A stretch of 10,085 nt of DNA from Anthropogastromicrobium sp052273485 (GCA_052273485.1 DAVZID010000084.1:1-10085); one strand, 5' to 3'; numbered from the stretch's first letter, positions 1 to 6,918 are shown. Translations and numbers: made by a program. The notes: generated by a model from the sequence alone, not told the origin.

Positions 1-100
1 TTTAAGAAATCTTCAGGGTTGGTTATACTGTTCAATTATCAAGGTTCTTTGTTTTCTTTCAGCCTTGGCACTCATCTGTGCTCTTTGCTGACAGTTCATT
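1..100 (-). other. Probable leader of an rRNA (stable RNA) operon leaving the left edge
   Basis: Read on the minus strand, this stretch follows two tandem strong promoters and has no open frame with a ribosome binding site. Near the edge it contains AAAGAACCTTGATAATTGAA (about 34-53), which resembles the boxA-like leader segment commonly seen before 16S rRNA genes in Clostridia. That resemblance is from memory, not an alignment. The inference is that a 16S rRNA gene starts a short distance beyond base 1 on the minus strand. A tRNA or another highly transcribed gene is the alternative. Confidence 0.5.
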
Positions 101-129
101 ACTTTATCACATTGTTCTGAGTTTGTCAA
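101..129 (-). promoter_or_regulatory. Downstream promoter (P2) of a tandem pair
   Basis: On the minus strand a perfect -35 TTGACA (124-129) is separated by 17 bp from a -10 TAAAGT (101-106, 4 of 6 consensus matches). It lies about 94 bp downstream of P1 in the same direction, and A-rich sequence precedes it. Tandem sigma-A promoters of this kind are typical of Firmicute rRNA operons. Confidence 0.6.
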
Positions 130-194
130 GCACTTTTTTCAAAACTTTTCAAGTTTCTTTTGTGCTGATTTGCTGTCTCACAAGCGACTTTGCT

Positions 195-223
195 ATAATA
201 GCACGCATCCCTCACTTTGTCAA
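195..223 (-). promoter_or_regulatory. Upstream strong promoter (P1) of a tandem pair
   Basis: On the minus strand a perfect -35 TTGACA (218-223), an optimal 17-bp spacer and a -10 TATTAT (195-200) are present, with initiation expected near 188. Immediately upstream (224-275) are several phased A-tracts (AAAAAAA, AAAAAA, AAAAAA) that look like an UP element binding the RNA polymerase alpha subunits. It points away from the fucosidase terminator, so it begins a separate unit running off the left edge. Confidence 0.75.
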
Positions 224-374
224 CTGTTTTTTTCTAATTTTTTCAAGTTTTTTCGATTATTTCTATATAGTAAAGTGCTTTCGCGTTTTTTAATACGTTT
301 CTAATCAATTCGTTTCTTCATTGTTTAGTTCTGTCATTCTCTCATTTTCCAATTTCAAAATAAAAACAACCGAC

Positions 375-409
375 AAAAAGTGGGGGCAGACTTATACCTC
401 TGCCCCACC
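375..409 (-). terminator. Rho-independent terminator of the fucosidase gene
   Basis: A perfect 8-bp GC-rich stem, GGGGCAGA (383-390) with TCTGCCCC (399-406), around an 8-nt loop, extends by two more pairs across one bulged G. On the minus strand it is followed by TTTTT (375-379) and a further T-rich tail. It lies 41 bp past the fucosidase stop codon and separates that gene from the tandem promoters beyond. Confidence 0.85.
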
Positions 410-449
410 AAATCTTAAATTTGCACCCTTTCTCGAAACTTTCAAATTA

Positions 450-1922
450 TCAGTCAACCGTAATACGGAATACTACTGGTTTCTCACTCTCTACATCGCA
501 CTCAATATGCAGCCCTTCGGCATCTCTCGTCCATGCAAGCTCCCCATCCGTTCCCAGTACTTCAATCTTACGAATGATTCCACTAAAGTTTGCTTTCTTG
601 CTTGCATCCTGAATGCCAAGTGATTTGATGCAATACGTATGATCCTCACTGCATTTTAATGCAGTCGCATAGAGCTTTCCATTTGCAGTCGTAAAGCGGA
701 AATCCTGTGAAGTAAAGTTCTTCTTGATACCATCCGAGAACTGGCCTTCAACAATCTCAGTTGGACCCTCTCCTGACTTACGCCATATCTGTGCATCGTA
801 GATCGCCTCTCCATTTACTTTCAGCCAGCTTCCAATTTCTTTTAAGACATGCTGATCTTCCTCCGAAATCGTTCCATCGGATTTTGGTCCGACATTTAAG
901 AGCATACGTCCATTTTTGCTGACAATGTCGACCAAATCGCAGATCAGATCCGTCGGATTTTTAAATTGGTTGTTCTCGGTATAGCACCAGGAATTGAGTG
1001 CAATCGCGGTATCGGTCTGCCACAGATACGGCTTTACCTCTGCAAACTGTCCTCTCTCAACATCCGGAACTGCTGTTCCAAACAAGAACGCATCATGCTT
1101 ATAGTTGATGACCGCTCCGGTTCCCCACTCTGCCGCACGATTATAATAATACGCAGCAAGCTTCTTTAAATATGGCTTTGCGGATGCATGCTGAATCCAC
1201 CAGTCAAAATACAGAATCTGTGGATGATAACGATCAATAATCTCACAGGTACGTACTAGCCAATCTTCCAAAAATTCCTTGGTCGGCGTCGGTGTACTGT
1301 TAATATCATGATGATCTGCTTCTTTCATTGCTGGCCAGTAAAAATCACCGCGCTCCATCGGATCCTTGATATCACTATCAAATTCTTTTCCATGTCCCAT
1401 AAAGAACCAATGCTCGATACGATGTGTGGATGCACCCATTCTCATTCCCTTTGCATTGCAACTTCGTCCAAGTTCACCTAACACATCGCGCTTTGGTCCC
1501 ATCTCATATGCATTCCAGCGGGAAATTTCACTCTTATACATCTGAAATCCATCATGATGCTCGGCAACTGGAACAACATACTGTGCTCCAGCTTCCTCAA
1601 ACAAAGATGCCCATGCATCTGGATCAAACTTATCCGCAGTAAACATTGGAATAAAATCCTTGTAGCCAAACTCGCTTTGCTTTCCATAGGTCTTGATATG
1701 GTGCTCATACTCCGGAGACCCCTGGATATACATATTGCGGGAATACCACTCATTTCCAAATGCCGGCACGCTGTAAATGCCCCAGTGAATAAAAATTCCA
1801 AACTTTTTCTTCTGGTACCAGTCCGGTGTGTGATACTGTGACAGAGATTCCCATGTATCTTTATATGGTCCTTTCTCAATCACTTCGTCAATTTTCTTTA
1901 AATATGGTGTCATATCATACAT
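450..1922 (-). CDS. Alpha-L-fucosidase, glycoside hydrolase family 29
   Basis: A 490-residue enzyme expected to remove terminal alpha-linked L-fucose from glycans by the retaining GH29 mechanism. Family hallmarks are the N-terminal FGIFIHWGIYSVPAFGNEWY block (41-60), EHHDGF (121-126), GPKRDVLGE (142-150), LYFDWW (237-242) and KNGRMLLNVGPKSDG (336-350). By position in the family, Asp240 in LYFDWW is the likely nucleophile; the acid/base cannot be assigned by eye. Residues about 375-490 should form the C-terminal beta-sandwich. There is no signal peptide or membrane segment, so it probably acts in the cytoplasm on imported oligosaccharides. The start is supported by AGGAGG (1931-1936) 8 nt upstream; the next Met (residue 4) is poorly placed for it. 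It is monocistronic, with its own promoter and terminator, divergent from an AraC-type regulator that probably controls it. No fucose transporter or fucose-degradation gene is in the window. Confidence 0.95.
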   Translation of the reverse strand: MYDMTPYLKKIDEVIEKGPYKDTWESLSQYHTPDWYQKKKFGIFIHWGIYSVPAFGNEWYSRNMYIQGSPEYEHHIKTYGKQSEFGYKDFIPMFTADKFDPDAWASLFEEAGAQYVVPVAEHHDGFQMYKSEISRWNAYEMGPKRDVLGELGRSCNAKGMRMGASTHRIEHWFFMGHGKEFDSDIKDPMERGDFYWPAMKEADHHDINSTPTPTKEFLEDWLVRTCEIIDRYHPQILYFDWWIQHASAKPYLKKLAAYYYNRAAEWGTGAVINYKHDAFLFGTAVPDVERGQFAEVKPYLWQTDTAIALNSWCYTENNQFKNPTDLICDLVDIVSKNGRMLLNVGPKSDGTISEEDQHVLKEIGSWLKVNGEAIYDAQIWRKSGEGPTEIVEGQFSDGIKKNFTSQDFRFTTANGKLYATALKCSEDHTYCIKSLGIQDASKKANFSGIIRKIEVLGTDGELAWTRDAEGLHIECDVESEKPVVFRITVD

Positions 1923-1969
1923 AAAACACGCCTCCTTCTTGCCCTCATACGCTGGCTCTTTTTACCTGC

Positions 1970-1998
1970 ATTATAGAAAAAGTAACACGTACTTTCAA
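1970..1998 (-). promoter_or_regulatory. Promoter of the fucosidase gene
   Basis: On the minus strand the -35 TTGAAA (1993-1998), 17-bp spacer and perfect -10 TATAAT (1970-1975) are present. Initiation is expected near 1963, giving a leader of about 40 nt that contains the AGGAGG ribosome binding site. Confidence 0.8.
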
Positions 1999-2033
1999 GA
2001 CAGTGTCGTGACATGTTTTCGATAGTTTTGTCG
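1999..2033. promoter_or_regulatory. Candidate operator: inverted-repeat cluster beside the fucosidase -35 box
   Basis: Two overlapping palindromes are visible: GACA-G-TGTC (1999-2007) and TGTC-GT-GACA (2004-2013). A second TGTCG at 2029-2033 follows, 25 bp from the first. The cluster touches the -35 hexamer of the fucosidase promoter and lies 18 bp before the araC -35 box, where an AraC-family activator could act. Site identity is inferred from position and symmetry only. Confidence 0.4.
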
Positions 2034-2050
2034 CATTTTTGAATTTTTTC

Positions 2051-2079
2051 TTGACACCACTTCTCTACTTTGCCATACT
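2051..2079 (+). promoter_or_regulatory. Promoter of the araC-type regulator gene
   Basis: A perfect -35 TTGACA (2051-2056), a 17-bp spacer and a -10 CATACT (2074-2079, 4 of 6 matches) are present. Initiation near 2086 would give a leader of about 100 nt, unusually long, which contains the phased octamers at 2139-2166. Confidence 0.6.
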
Positions 2080-2138
2080 AGTAAAGGTGATACTGCACCC
2101 AATTTGATAGAAACAAATAAGCAAATCTAACTACCATT

Positions 2139-2166
2139 TTATGTAATCTTATGCAACTTTATACAA
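2139..2166 (+). repeat. Three octamers phased at exactly 10 bp
   Basis: TTATGTAA (2139-2146), TTATGCAA (2149-2156) and TTATACAA (2159-2166) fit TTATRYAA, are separated by 2-nt linkers, and so share a period of one helical turn. They end 9 nt before the AAGGGGA ribosome binding site (2176-2182) of the regulator gene. A binding array for an autoregulator or another protein is possible; so is chance in AT-rich sequence. Confidence 0.5.
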
Positions 2167-2187
2167 CTAATTTTTAAGGGGATTTTT

Positions 2188-3147
2188 ATGCATTTAAACG
2201 AGCTTTCTTATTCTTTTACAATTGACAAAACAGTTTTTCGTGTGTCTATGCTCTCGGACGGTATTATTAACCATGTGATTCCAGGACATAGCCATGCAAA
2301 GGGCTGCTACGAAATTCACTGCGTCACCGATGGTGCTGGGAGTGTACTCTTGGATGATACACGCTTTCCTGTCACAGCGGGCAGCGTATATGTGACTGGT
2401 CCTCATATTTTTCATGAGCAGACACCCGATTTGTCTCACCCAATGGCAGAAATGTGTGTCTACATACAGCTTCTCACACCATCCGAACCGCATTCTGACA
2501 CACTCTCCTATCCAAATCCGCATGTAATAGCATCTTTTCTGCAGCAAACCTGTTGGATTGGATCCGATACTTCAGGCATCCTTCCAATTATGAAGCAAAT
2601 CTTCTTGGAAGCGGCTGATCCTAACGCTGTTGGTCACATGGCCTACATGTCCGGCTTGTTTATGCAGCTCTTTTGCCTTCTTGTGCGCTGCTATCAGACG
2701 AATCCGAATGCACCTGCTATGCCACAGCCTCAAAGTCAACTAACCCGAAATGAAGTGGCTCAATTAAATTGTACAAAAGATGTACATCGAAAGCAGACAA
2801 ATCATGATCAAACAAATTTGCTGCAAAATGCGCTGTCTCCACTTGCCATTGAAGAAGCTTTTTTAAATAATTATCGAACCATCACACTATCCGATTTGGC
2901 AGCCGCCACCCATCTATCCATCCGTCAATTACAGCGCCTAATTCAAAAGCAATATGGCACCACATTTCAGAAAAAAAGGACACAGGCGCGCATCAGCGCA
3001 GCTTGCATCCTCTTAAAAACAACGTCTTGCTCTCTCGGTGAGATTGCCGAACGGACCGGTTACTCATCCCCGGAACATTTTTCTTATGCCTTTCGCCAAC
3101 AGATGGGCTGTACCCCCGGCAGCTACCGAAAGCAAAAAACAGATTAA
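2188..3147 (+). CDS. AraC/XylS-family transcriptional regulator
   Basis: A 319-residue regulator with an N-terminal cupin sensor domain and a C-terminal DNA-binding domain. The cupin signature is HSHAKGCYEIHCVTDGAGSV (34-53) followed by TAGSVYVTGPHIFHE (63-77). The C-terminal 100 residues hold two helix-turn-helix units: LSDLAAATHLSIRQLQRLIQ (234-253) and LGEIAERTGYSSPEHFSYAF (283-302), the second ending in the family-typical GCTPGSYRK. Residues about 171-215 form a polar, Gln/Asn-rich linker with no recognisable fold. The start follows AAGGGGA (2176-2182) at 5 nt. Divergent transcription from the GH29 gene makes that gene the likely target, with a sugar or glycan fragment as a plausible ligand; neither is shown by sequence. 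No convincing terminator follows before rnpB, so readthrough is possible. Confidence 0.93.
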   Translation: MHLNELSYSFTIDKTVFRVSMLSDGIINHVIPGHSHAKGCYEIHCVTDGAGSVLLDDTRFPVTAGSVYVTGPHIFHEQTPDLSHPMAEMCVYIQLLTPSEPHSDTLSYPNPHVIASFLQQTCWIGSDTSGILPIMKQIFLEAADPNAVGHMAYMSGLFMQLFCLLVRCYQTNPNAPAMPQPQSQLTRNEVAQLNCTKDVHRKQTNHDQTNLLQNALSPLAIEEAFLNNYRTITLSDLAAATHLSIRQLQRLIQKQYGTTFQKKRTQARISAACILLKTTSCSLGEIAERTGYSSPEHFSYAFRQQMGCTPGSYRKQKTD

Positions 3148-3203
3148 AACAGTTCACCGCTAATCTAGGTTACAATATTTCCCCGTAAACTGTAAAAAAG
3201 CAC

Positions 3204-3231
3204 TTTACAAATTTGAAAAATGTGATAGAAT
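3204..3231 (+). promoter_or_regulatory. Promoter of rnpB
   Basis: A -35 TTTACA (3204-3209), a 16-bp spacer and a -10 TAGAAT (3226-3231) preceded by TGA give an extended -10 of the TGnTATAAT type. The predicted start at about 3238 coincides with the first base of the RNase P RNA P1 helix. Confidence 0.8.
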
Positions 3232-3237
3232 AGTTAG

Positions 3238-3591
3238 GCATGGTTTGAGCAGGACAAGTGATCGCGGCTGCAGAAACGAAAGGCTGCAGGTGAGGAAAGT
3301 CCGGGCTTCATAGGGCAGGATGCCGGATAACGTCCGGTGGAGGTGACTCCCAGGAAAGTGCAACAGAAAACAACCGCCCGCAAGGGTAAGGGTGAAAAGG
3401 CAGTGTAAGAGACTACCGCTTGTCTGGTAACAGAGAAGGCTGTGTAAACCCCATTCGAAGCAAGACCGAACAGAAAGCATACGGTTGCCCGCCGGCTTTC
3501 GGGTAGGTCGCTTGAGCTTGGTGGCAACATCAAGACTAGATAGATGATCACTCCAGACATAACCCGGCTTATCGTTCTGGTCAAACTATGT
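3238..3591 (+). ncRNA. rnpB: RNase P RNA, catalytic subunit (bacterial type A-like)
   Basis: The ribozyme that cleaves 5' leaders from precursor tRNAs together with the RnpA protein. The universal 5' core GAGGAAAGTCCGGGC (3292-3306) is followed by TAGGGCAGGATGCC, then GTAAGGGTGAAAAGGC (3386-3401), and near the 3' end by AACCCGGCTTATCG (3561-3574), the partner strand of the P4 region. Ends are set by the P1 helix: 3239-3255 pairs with 3574-3590 over 17 positions with one mismatch and two G-T pairs. A CGGTTGCCCG segment (3482-3491) can supply the GGU that contacts the tRNA CCA end. The order of conserved blocks matches the E. coli-like type A layout rather than the Bacillus type B, judged by memory. 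Length of about 354 nt is normal. It has its own promoter and terminator. Confidence 0.95.
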
Positions 3592-3593
3592 AT

Positions 3594-3632
3594 AAAAAAT
3601 CCCGAAGGCACAATTGCTTTCGGGATTTTTTT
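3594..3632. terminator. Bidirectional terminator between rnpB and the kinase gene
   Basis: A 13-bp perfect stem, AAAAAATCCCGAA (3594-3606) with TTCGGGATTTTTT (3619-3631), is extended by an inner GC/GC pair. The T-tract is TTTTTTT (3626-3632) on the plus strand and TTTTTT (complement of 3594-3599) on the minus strand. It starts only 3 bp after the rnpB P1 helix and lies 35 bp past the stop of the convergent kinase gene, so it serves both units. Confidence 0.92.
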
Positions 3633-3666
3633 CGCTTATGTGGTAAACTTCCGGGATGCTCTACTA

Positions 3667-5352
3667 TCACACATTGAAGCAACTTCCGCCGATAAATTCT
3701 CGCAAAACCGAATTGATCGGAATCTTCTGACTGTCGATTCCGACAAAATAGTCGAAGAACTTTAACAGGCGTTTTGCCTCTGCATACTCTGGTGCACTGC
3801 GATCAATACCAAACAAAAGCGGCTCTGCATATGGCTTTAATACGGCAAGCTCATAGATTAATGCCGAGTTAAACACAACATCTGCCGTCTCCTGATACGG
3901 GAAGATATTTTTCTCCTCACCCTTTCGCACACTGTTCCACATTGCAATCGTATCCTTTGCGGATGCACCTCTTGTTCTGGCATCGCGTACCATACGACGG
4001 ATCAGGCGGCCATCGGTCGTTGGAATACGGTTATGCTCATCAATGTTTAGCTGAGTCAATGCACTGATATAGATACGGAAAATATTTTCTTTTGGAAGCG
4101 ACGGATACAGCTTCTCGTTTAGGCAGTGAATGCCCTCGATTACAAGAATATCTTCCGGGCCAAGCTTTAGAAAATCGCCACGGTATTCGCGATGTCCGGT
4201 AACAAAATTATAGGACGGCATGGAAACGGTCTTTCCCTCAAGCAAATCTTCCATATCCTGATTAAACTGTGCCACGTCAATGCACTCCAAATCCTCATAA
4301 TTGTAATTACCGTCTGCATCCTTCGGACTCTTCTCGCGGTCAACAAAATAATTGTCCACACCGATCGGATGCGGACGAAGGCCGGCCGCCTTTAGCTGCA
4401 CGGAAAGGCGATAGCTAAAGGTCGTTTTTCCAGAGGAGGACGGACCCGCGATCAGCACTAATTTCTTTTTTGAATCTTTCGCAATGGCATCGGCGATCTG
4501 TGCCATTCGCTTTTCCATCAATGCCTCCTGAACCAAAATTAACTCGGTGATATCACGACAGGAGGATTTCTTGTTTGTCTTTCCGGTAATTAGCTCATTT
4601 AACTCGCCTACCGTTGCAACGCCAAGCTCCTCGCCCCACTTTCCACTCTCTCGCATCACCTTAAAGAGCTTATGCTGTGGCTCAAACTCTGGAATAGCCT
4701 CTGGCGCTTCCTTGACTGGCATCTGAAGCACAAAGCCATCCTCATACGGATACAGCTTAAAATACTTTAAATAACCAGTTGACGGCACCATATATCCATA
4801 ATAATAATCTTCAAAGCCACCCAATGAATAAATATTCACCTTGGAGGCACGACGAAAACGAAACAATCTTTCCTTATCGGACATTCCTGTTTTTCCAAAC
4901 TGCTCAATCGCCGCATCGGTGCTAATGCTGTATTTTTCAATCGGATAATTGGCATCTCTTAGCGCTTCCATCGTAGACTGCACTTGTTTTAATTCGTCTT
5001 CATTTAGCACAAGGCCCTTGTCAAAATGACAGAACAAGCCCTTGCTTAATGAAAAATCTACCTTTACCTGATTGTGCCCAATACGCTCCTTTGGGATGCT
5101 ATCTGACAGTGCCTTTAATAACAACAATACCACGCTTCTTCGATAAGCCATGATTCCTGCCTGACTCTGTGTCGTAAGAAACGTCACCTCTGCCCCATCC
5201 TTCATATATTTCCACAATTCCTGAAGCTTGCCATTTACCGATGCCAACACAATTTCATGGTCAAACTCAGACTGCACGCTCCTTGCTAATTCCAAATACT
5301 TTGTACTATCTGCATATTGATGCGGCTTCCCATTGTAATAAACTGTTATCAT
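3667..5352 (-). CDS. Uridine kinase-like nucleoside kinase with TGS and ThrRS-editing-like domains
   Basis: A 561-residue three-part protein. Residues 1-61 are a TGS domain. About 65-225 resembles the second additional (editing) domain of threonyl-tRNA synthetase: GLFCHFDKG (105-113) and MVPSTGYLKYFKLY (188-201) match conserved positions. About 295-500 is a P-loop kinase of the uridine kinase/phosphoribulokinase family with GPSSSGKTT (303-311), DNYFVDR (333-339) and VIEGIH (404-409). It probably phosphorylates uridine or a related nucleoside; the true substrate is not settled by sequence. The ThrRS editing His pairs are replaced (YRRSVVLLLL at 70-79) and the usual DLCRGPH is EDYYYGY (181-187), so editing is unlikely. 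The start at 5352 is chosen because AAAGGAG lies 5 nt upstream (5358-5364) and it leaves a 2-bp gap to the upstream gene; a Met 11 codons earlier overlaps that gene without a good ribosome site. Last gene of the dnaG operon. Confidence 0.88.
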   Translation of the reverse strand: MITVYYNGKPHQYADSTKYLELARSVQSEFDHEIVLASVNGKLQELWKYMKDGAEVTFLTTQSQAGIMAYRRSVVLLLLKALSDSIPKERIGHNQVKVDFSLSKGLFCHFDKGLVLNEDELKQVQSTMEALRDANYPIEKYSISTDAAIEQFGKTGMSDKERLFRFRRASKVNIYSLGGFEDYYYGYMVPSTGYLKYFKLYPYEDGFVLQMPVKEAPEAIPEFEPQHKLFKVMRESGKWGEELGVATVGELNELITGKTNKKSSCRDITELILVQEALMEKRMAQIADAIAKDSKKKLVLIAGPSSSGKTTFSYRLSVQLKAAGLRPHPIGVDNYFVDREKSPKDADGNYNYEDLECIDVAQFNQDMEDLLEGKTVSMPSYNFVTGHREYRGDFLKLGPEDILVIEGIHCLNEKLYPSLPKENIFRIYISALTQLNIDEHNRIPTTDGRLIRRMVRDARTRGASAKDTIAMWNSVRKGEEKNIFPYQETADVVFNSALIYELAVLKPYAEPLLFGIDRSAPEYAEAKRLLKFFDYFVGIDSQKIPINSVLREFIGGSCFNV

Positions 5353-5354
5353 TC

Positions 5355-6188
5355 TTACTCCTTTCCCGGTGTTAAGAACCTGCACTTTCTTCTTGTCGGC
5401 ACCGTCAATATTTCGATGGAAGAACTTAAAACCTCAGATAAATATTGTTCGACACAATCCATAAAAATATCCTCTGCGGTCTCGCCAGATAGTTCAATGA
5501 CAGCACGATGCTCACTGCATGCCTTCATCGCATCCTGACTACTTACTCCGCAGGTGACAATCAGCTGCACACCGCGCTCCATTGCTGCATCCATACTCGC
5601 TTCGTCCGCCCATACGACCACTGCCACATCGGAAAACGCCAGTCCATCTTCTTCTTTTGAAATATAGGCGCGAACTGCCTCTAACGAAAATTCATCGCAG
5701 ACGCGGTTTACGATTTCCTCAAGTGTTTTTTTCTTTTTGTAATGACCGATACGGCCTGCACCACTTTGACAAGACTGTTCGTTTATGCCGGTATATTCTG
5801 CTTTTGGTTCTGTAACGTAAATACCAGACAAGTCAAGCTTTGATGCAATCCAGTCCGCTGTTCCACCCTTGCACAGATCAAAGCTGCTGCCTGTTGCATA
5901 GCACGCAATATCATAACGCAGCAGCTGTAACAAAAGGCGTCCCTGATAGCTGTCGCTTCCGATTGTAAAAATAGGTTCTTTGATCACCGGTTCACGGGTG
6001 ATAATCATATCGGCCTGTGCGGATACGGCATAGTCAACCGTTTCCTGATCAATACGATATGCAACGACAATCGTTGAAATATTTTTGTCGCTTCTGCCTA
6101 CGATCAGTCCTGTATTTTCCTTTTCAGCTGCGGTTATTCCCTTTGGGACAAACAGCTCCAGCTGTTTTTCAATATCACTGCATTTCAT
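5355..6188 (-). CDS. Nif3-family (dinuclear metal centre type) protein, apparently metal-ligand-poor
   Basis: A 277-residue protein in the slot next to trmK where Firmicutes carry a Nif3/YqfO homologue. The fold is suggested by NTGLIVGRSDKNISTIVV (25-42), ADMIITREPVIKEPIF (59-74), DIACYATGSSFD (93-104) and the C-terminal GVQLIVTCGVSSQDAMKA (206-223). In canonical members the metal ligands sit in an HHP motif, an HTNxD motif and a GHxxSE motif. Here these align by eye with REP (65-67), GSSFD (100-104) and GETAE (235-239), keeping only the Asp and the last Glu. The exact function of the family is unclear, so none is assigned. The start at 6188 is chosen because AGGAGG lies 11 nt upstream (6200-6205); a Met 8 codons earlier lacks a ribosome site. 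It overlaps trmK by 14 bp, suggesting translational coupling. Confidence 0.85.
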   Translation of the reverse strand: MKCSDIEKQLELFVPKGITAAEKENTGLIVGRSDKNISTIVVAYRIDQETVDYAVSAQADMIITREPVIKEPIFTIGSDSYQGRLLLQLLRYDIACYATGSSFDLCKGGTADWIASKLDLSGIYVTEPKAEYTGINEQSCQSGAGRIGHYKKKKTLEEIVNRVCDEFSLEAVRAYISKEEDGLAFSDVAVVVWADEASMDAAMERGVQLIVTCGVSSQDAMKACSEHRAVIELSGETAEDIFMDCVEQYLSEVLSSSIEILTVPTRRKCRFLTPGKE

Positions 6189-6918
6189 AGTATGTAAAGC
6201 CTCCTGTAACATTTTCTTTTTCTGAAATTCTACCTTGTCGTTTTTCTACACAGGCAATGTCTCTCTGCAGCTGCGCAATGCGCTGCACTGCACGGTCGTT
6301 TTGTGGTGCCTGTTTCATTTTCTCTAAAATCTGCTCATATTGTCTCGTTTCTTTTTCCAGATATGCCTGGAATGTGTCCTGATCTTCTGCGCAAATCTCC
6401 TTGCCATAACGGTATTCGTCCTCAGCCCAATCGCGCTCGTCCTTTTTTATAATGACATGGAAAACAAAATAGAACTTGCCCTCATCACACAGCATATGCT
6501 CGTATTCAATAAAATAGCCATTTGCAACAAGGTAACGGCGCACATCTGCCAGCTCTGACTGGGGTGAAAGAATTAACTCTCGAAAGCTCTTTGCTGTCTC
6601 ACAGCCATCCGTTAGCAGGCGCACCATCAAAATGCCGCCAATGCCAGACATCACTAGAGAATCAGCCTCACCAGGCTTTATGTTTGCTAAGCCATCGGAC
6701 AGTCTCGTCTGTATCGTTTTCTCTAATCCATGCTCTTTTATATGCTCCTTTGCGCGTGAAAGCGGACCCGGCCGCACATCCGCCGCCACAGCGGACGGCG
6801 AAATACCGGATTTCACAAGAAAAATCGGCACAAAACCATGGTCACAGCCGACATCCGCTGCACGATTTCCTTTTGTCACCATGGATGCCACTGTTTCCAG
6901 TCTCTTTGATAATTTCAT
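6175..6918 (-). CDS. trmK: tRNA (adenine(22)-N(1))-methyltransferase TrmK
   Basis: A 247-residue SAM-dependent methyltransferase that makes m1A at position 22 in the D-loop region of certain tRNAs. The Rossmann-type SAM site is AADVGCDHGFVPIFL (20-34), followed by VAADVRPGPL (44-53), SDGLANI (74-80), MSGIGG (90-95) and LSPQSE (117-122), the order typical of TrmK (formerly YqfN). Residues about 175-228 are charged and helical and should form the C-terminal coiled coil seen in the family. The start follows AAAGGA (6924-6929) at 5 nt. It lies 93 bp downstream of rpoD with no terminator between, in the conserved Firmicute order, and its end overlaps the nif3-like start. Confidence 0.93.
   Translation of the reverse strand: MKLSKRLETVASMVTKGNRAADVGCDHGFVPIFLVKSGISPSAVAADVRPGPLSRAKEHIKEHGLEKTIQTRLSDGLANIKPGEADSLVMSGIGGILMVRLLTDGCETAKSFRELILSPQSELADVRRYLVANGYFIEYEHMLCDEGKFYFVFHVIIKKDERDWAEDEYRYGKEICAEDQDTFQAYLEKETRQYEQILEKMKQAPQNDRAVQRIAQLQRDIACVEKRQGRISEKENVTGGFTYYEMQ

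Noticed and set aside
78..293. Plus-strand 71-codon open frame
   Set aside because: It has no ribosome site, has Phe/Ser-rich AT-driven composition, and covers both minus-strand promoters.
3150..3196. ACAGTT/AACTGT inverted repeat after the araC-type gene as a terminator
   Set aside because: Only 6 bp around a loop of more than 30 nt, and it is followed by A residues rather than a T-tract on the plus strand.
3205..3611. Minus-strand open frames across the RNase P RNA region
   Set aside because: They are the antisense of a structured RNA, have no ribosome sites, and cross the bidirectional terminator.
5353..5385. Kinase start 11 codons earlier
   Set aside because: It would overlap the nif3-like gene and has no Shine-Dalgarno; the TGS domain begins directly at the Met encoded at 5352.
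6189..6212. Nif3-like start 8 codons earlier
   Set aside because: Only A-rich sequence precedes it, with no ribosome site, while AGGAGG precedes the internal Met.
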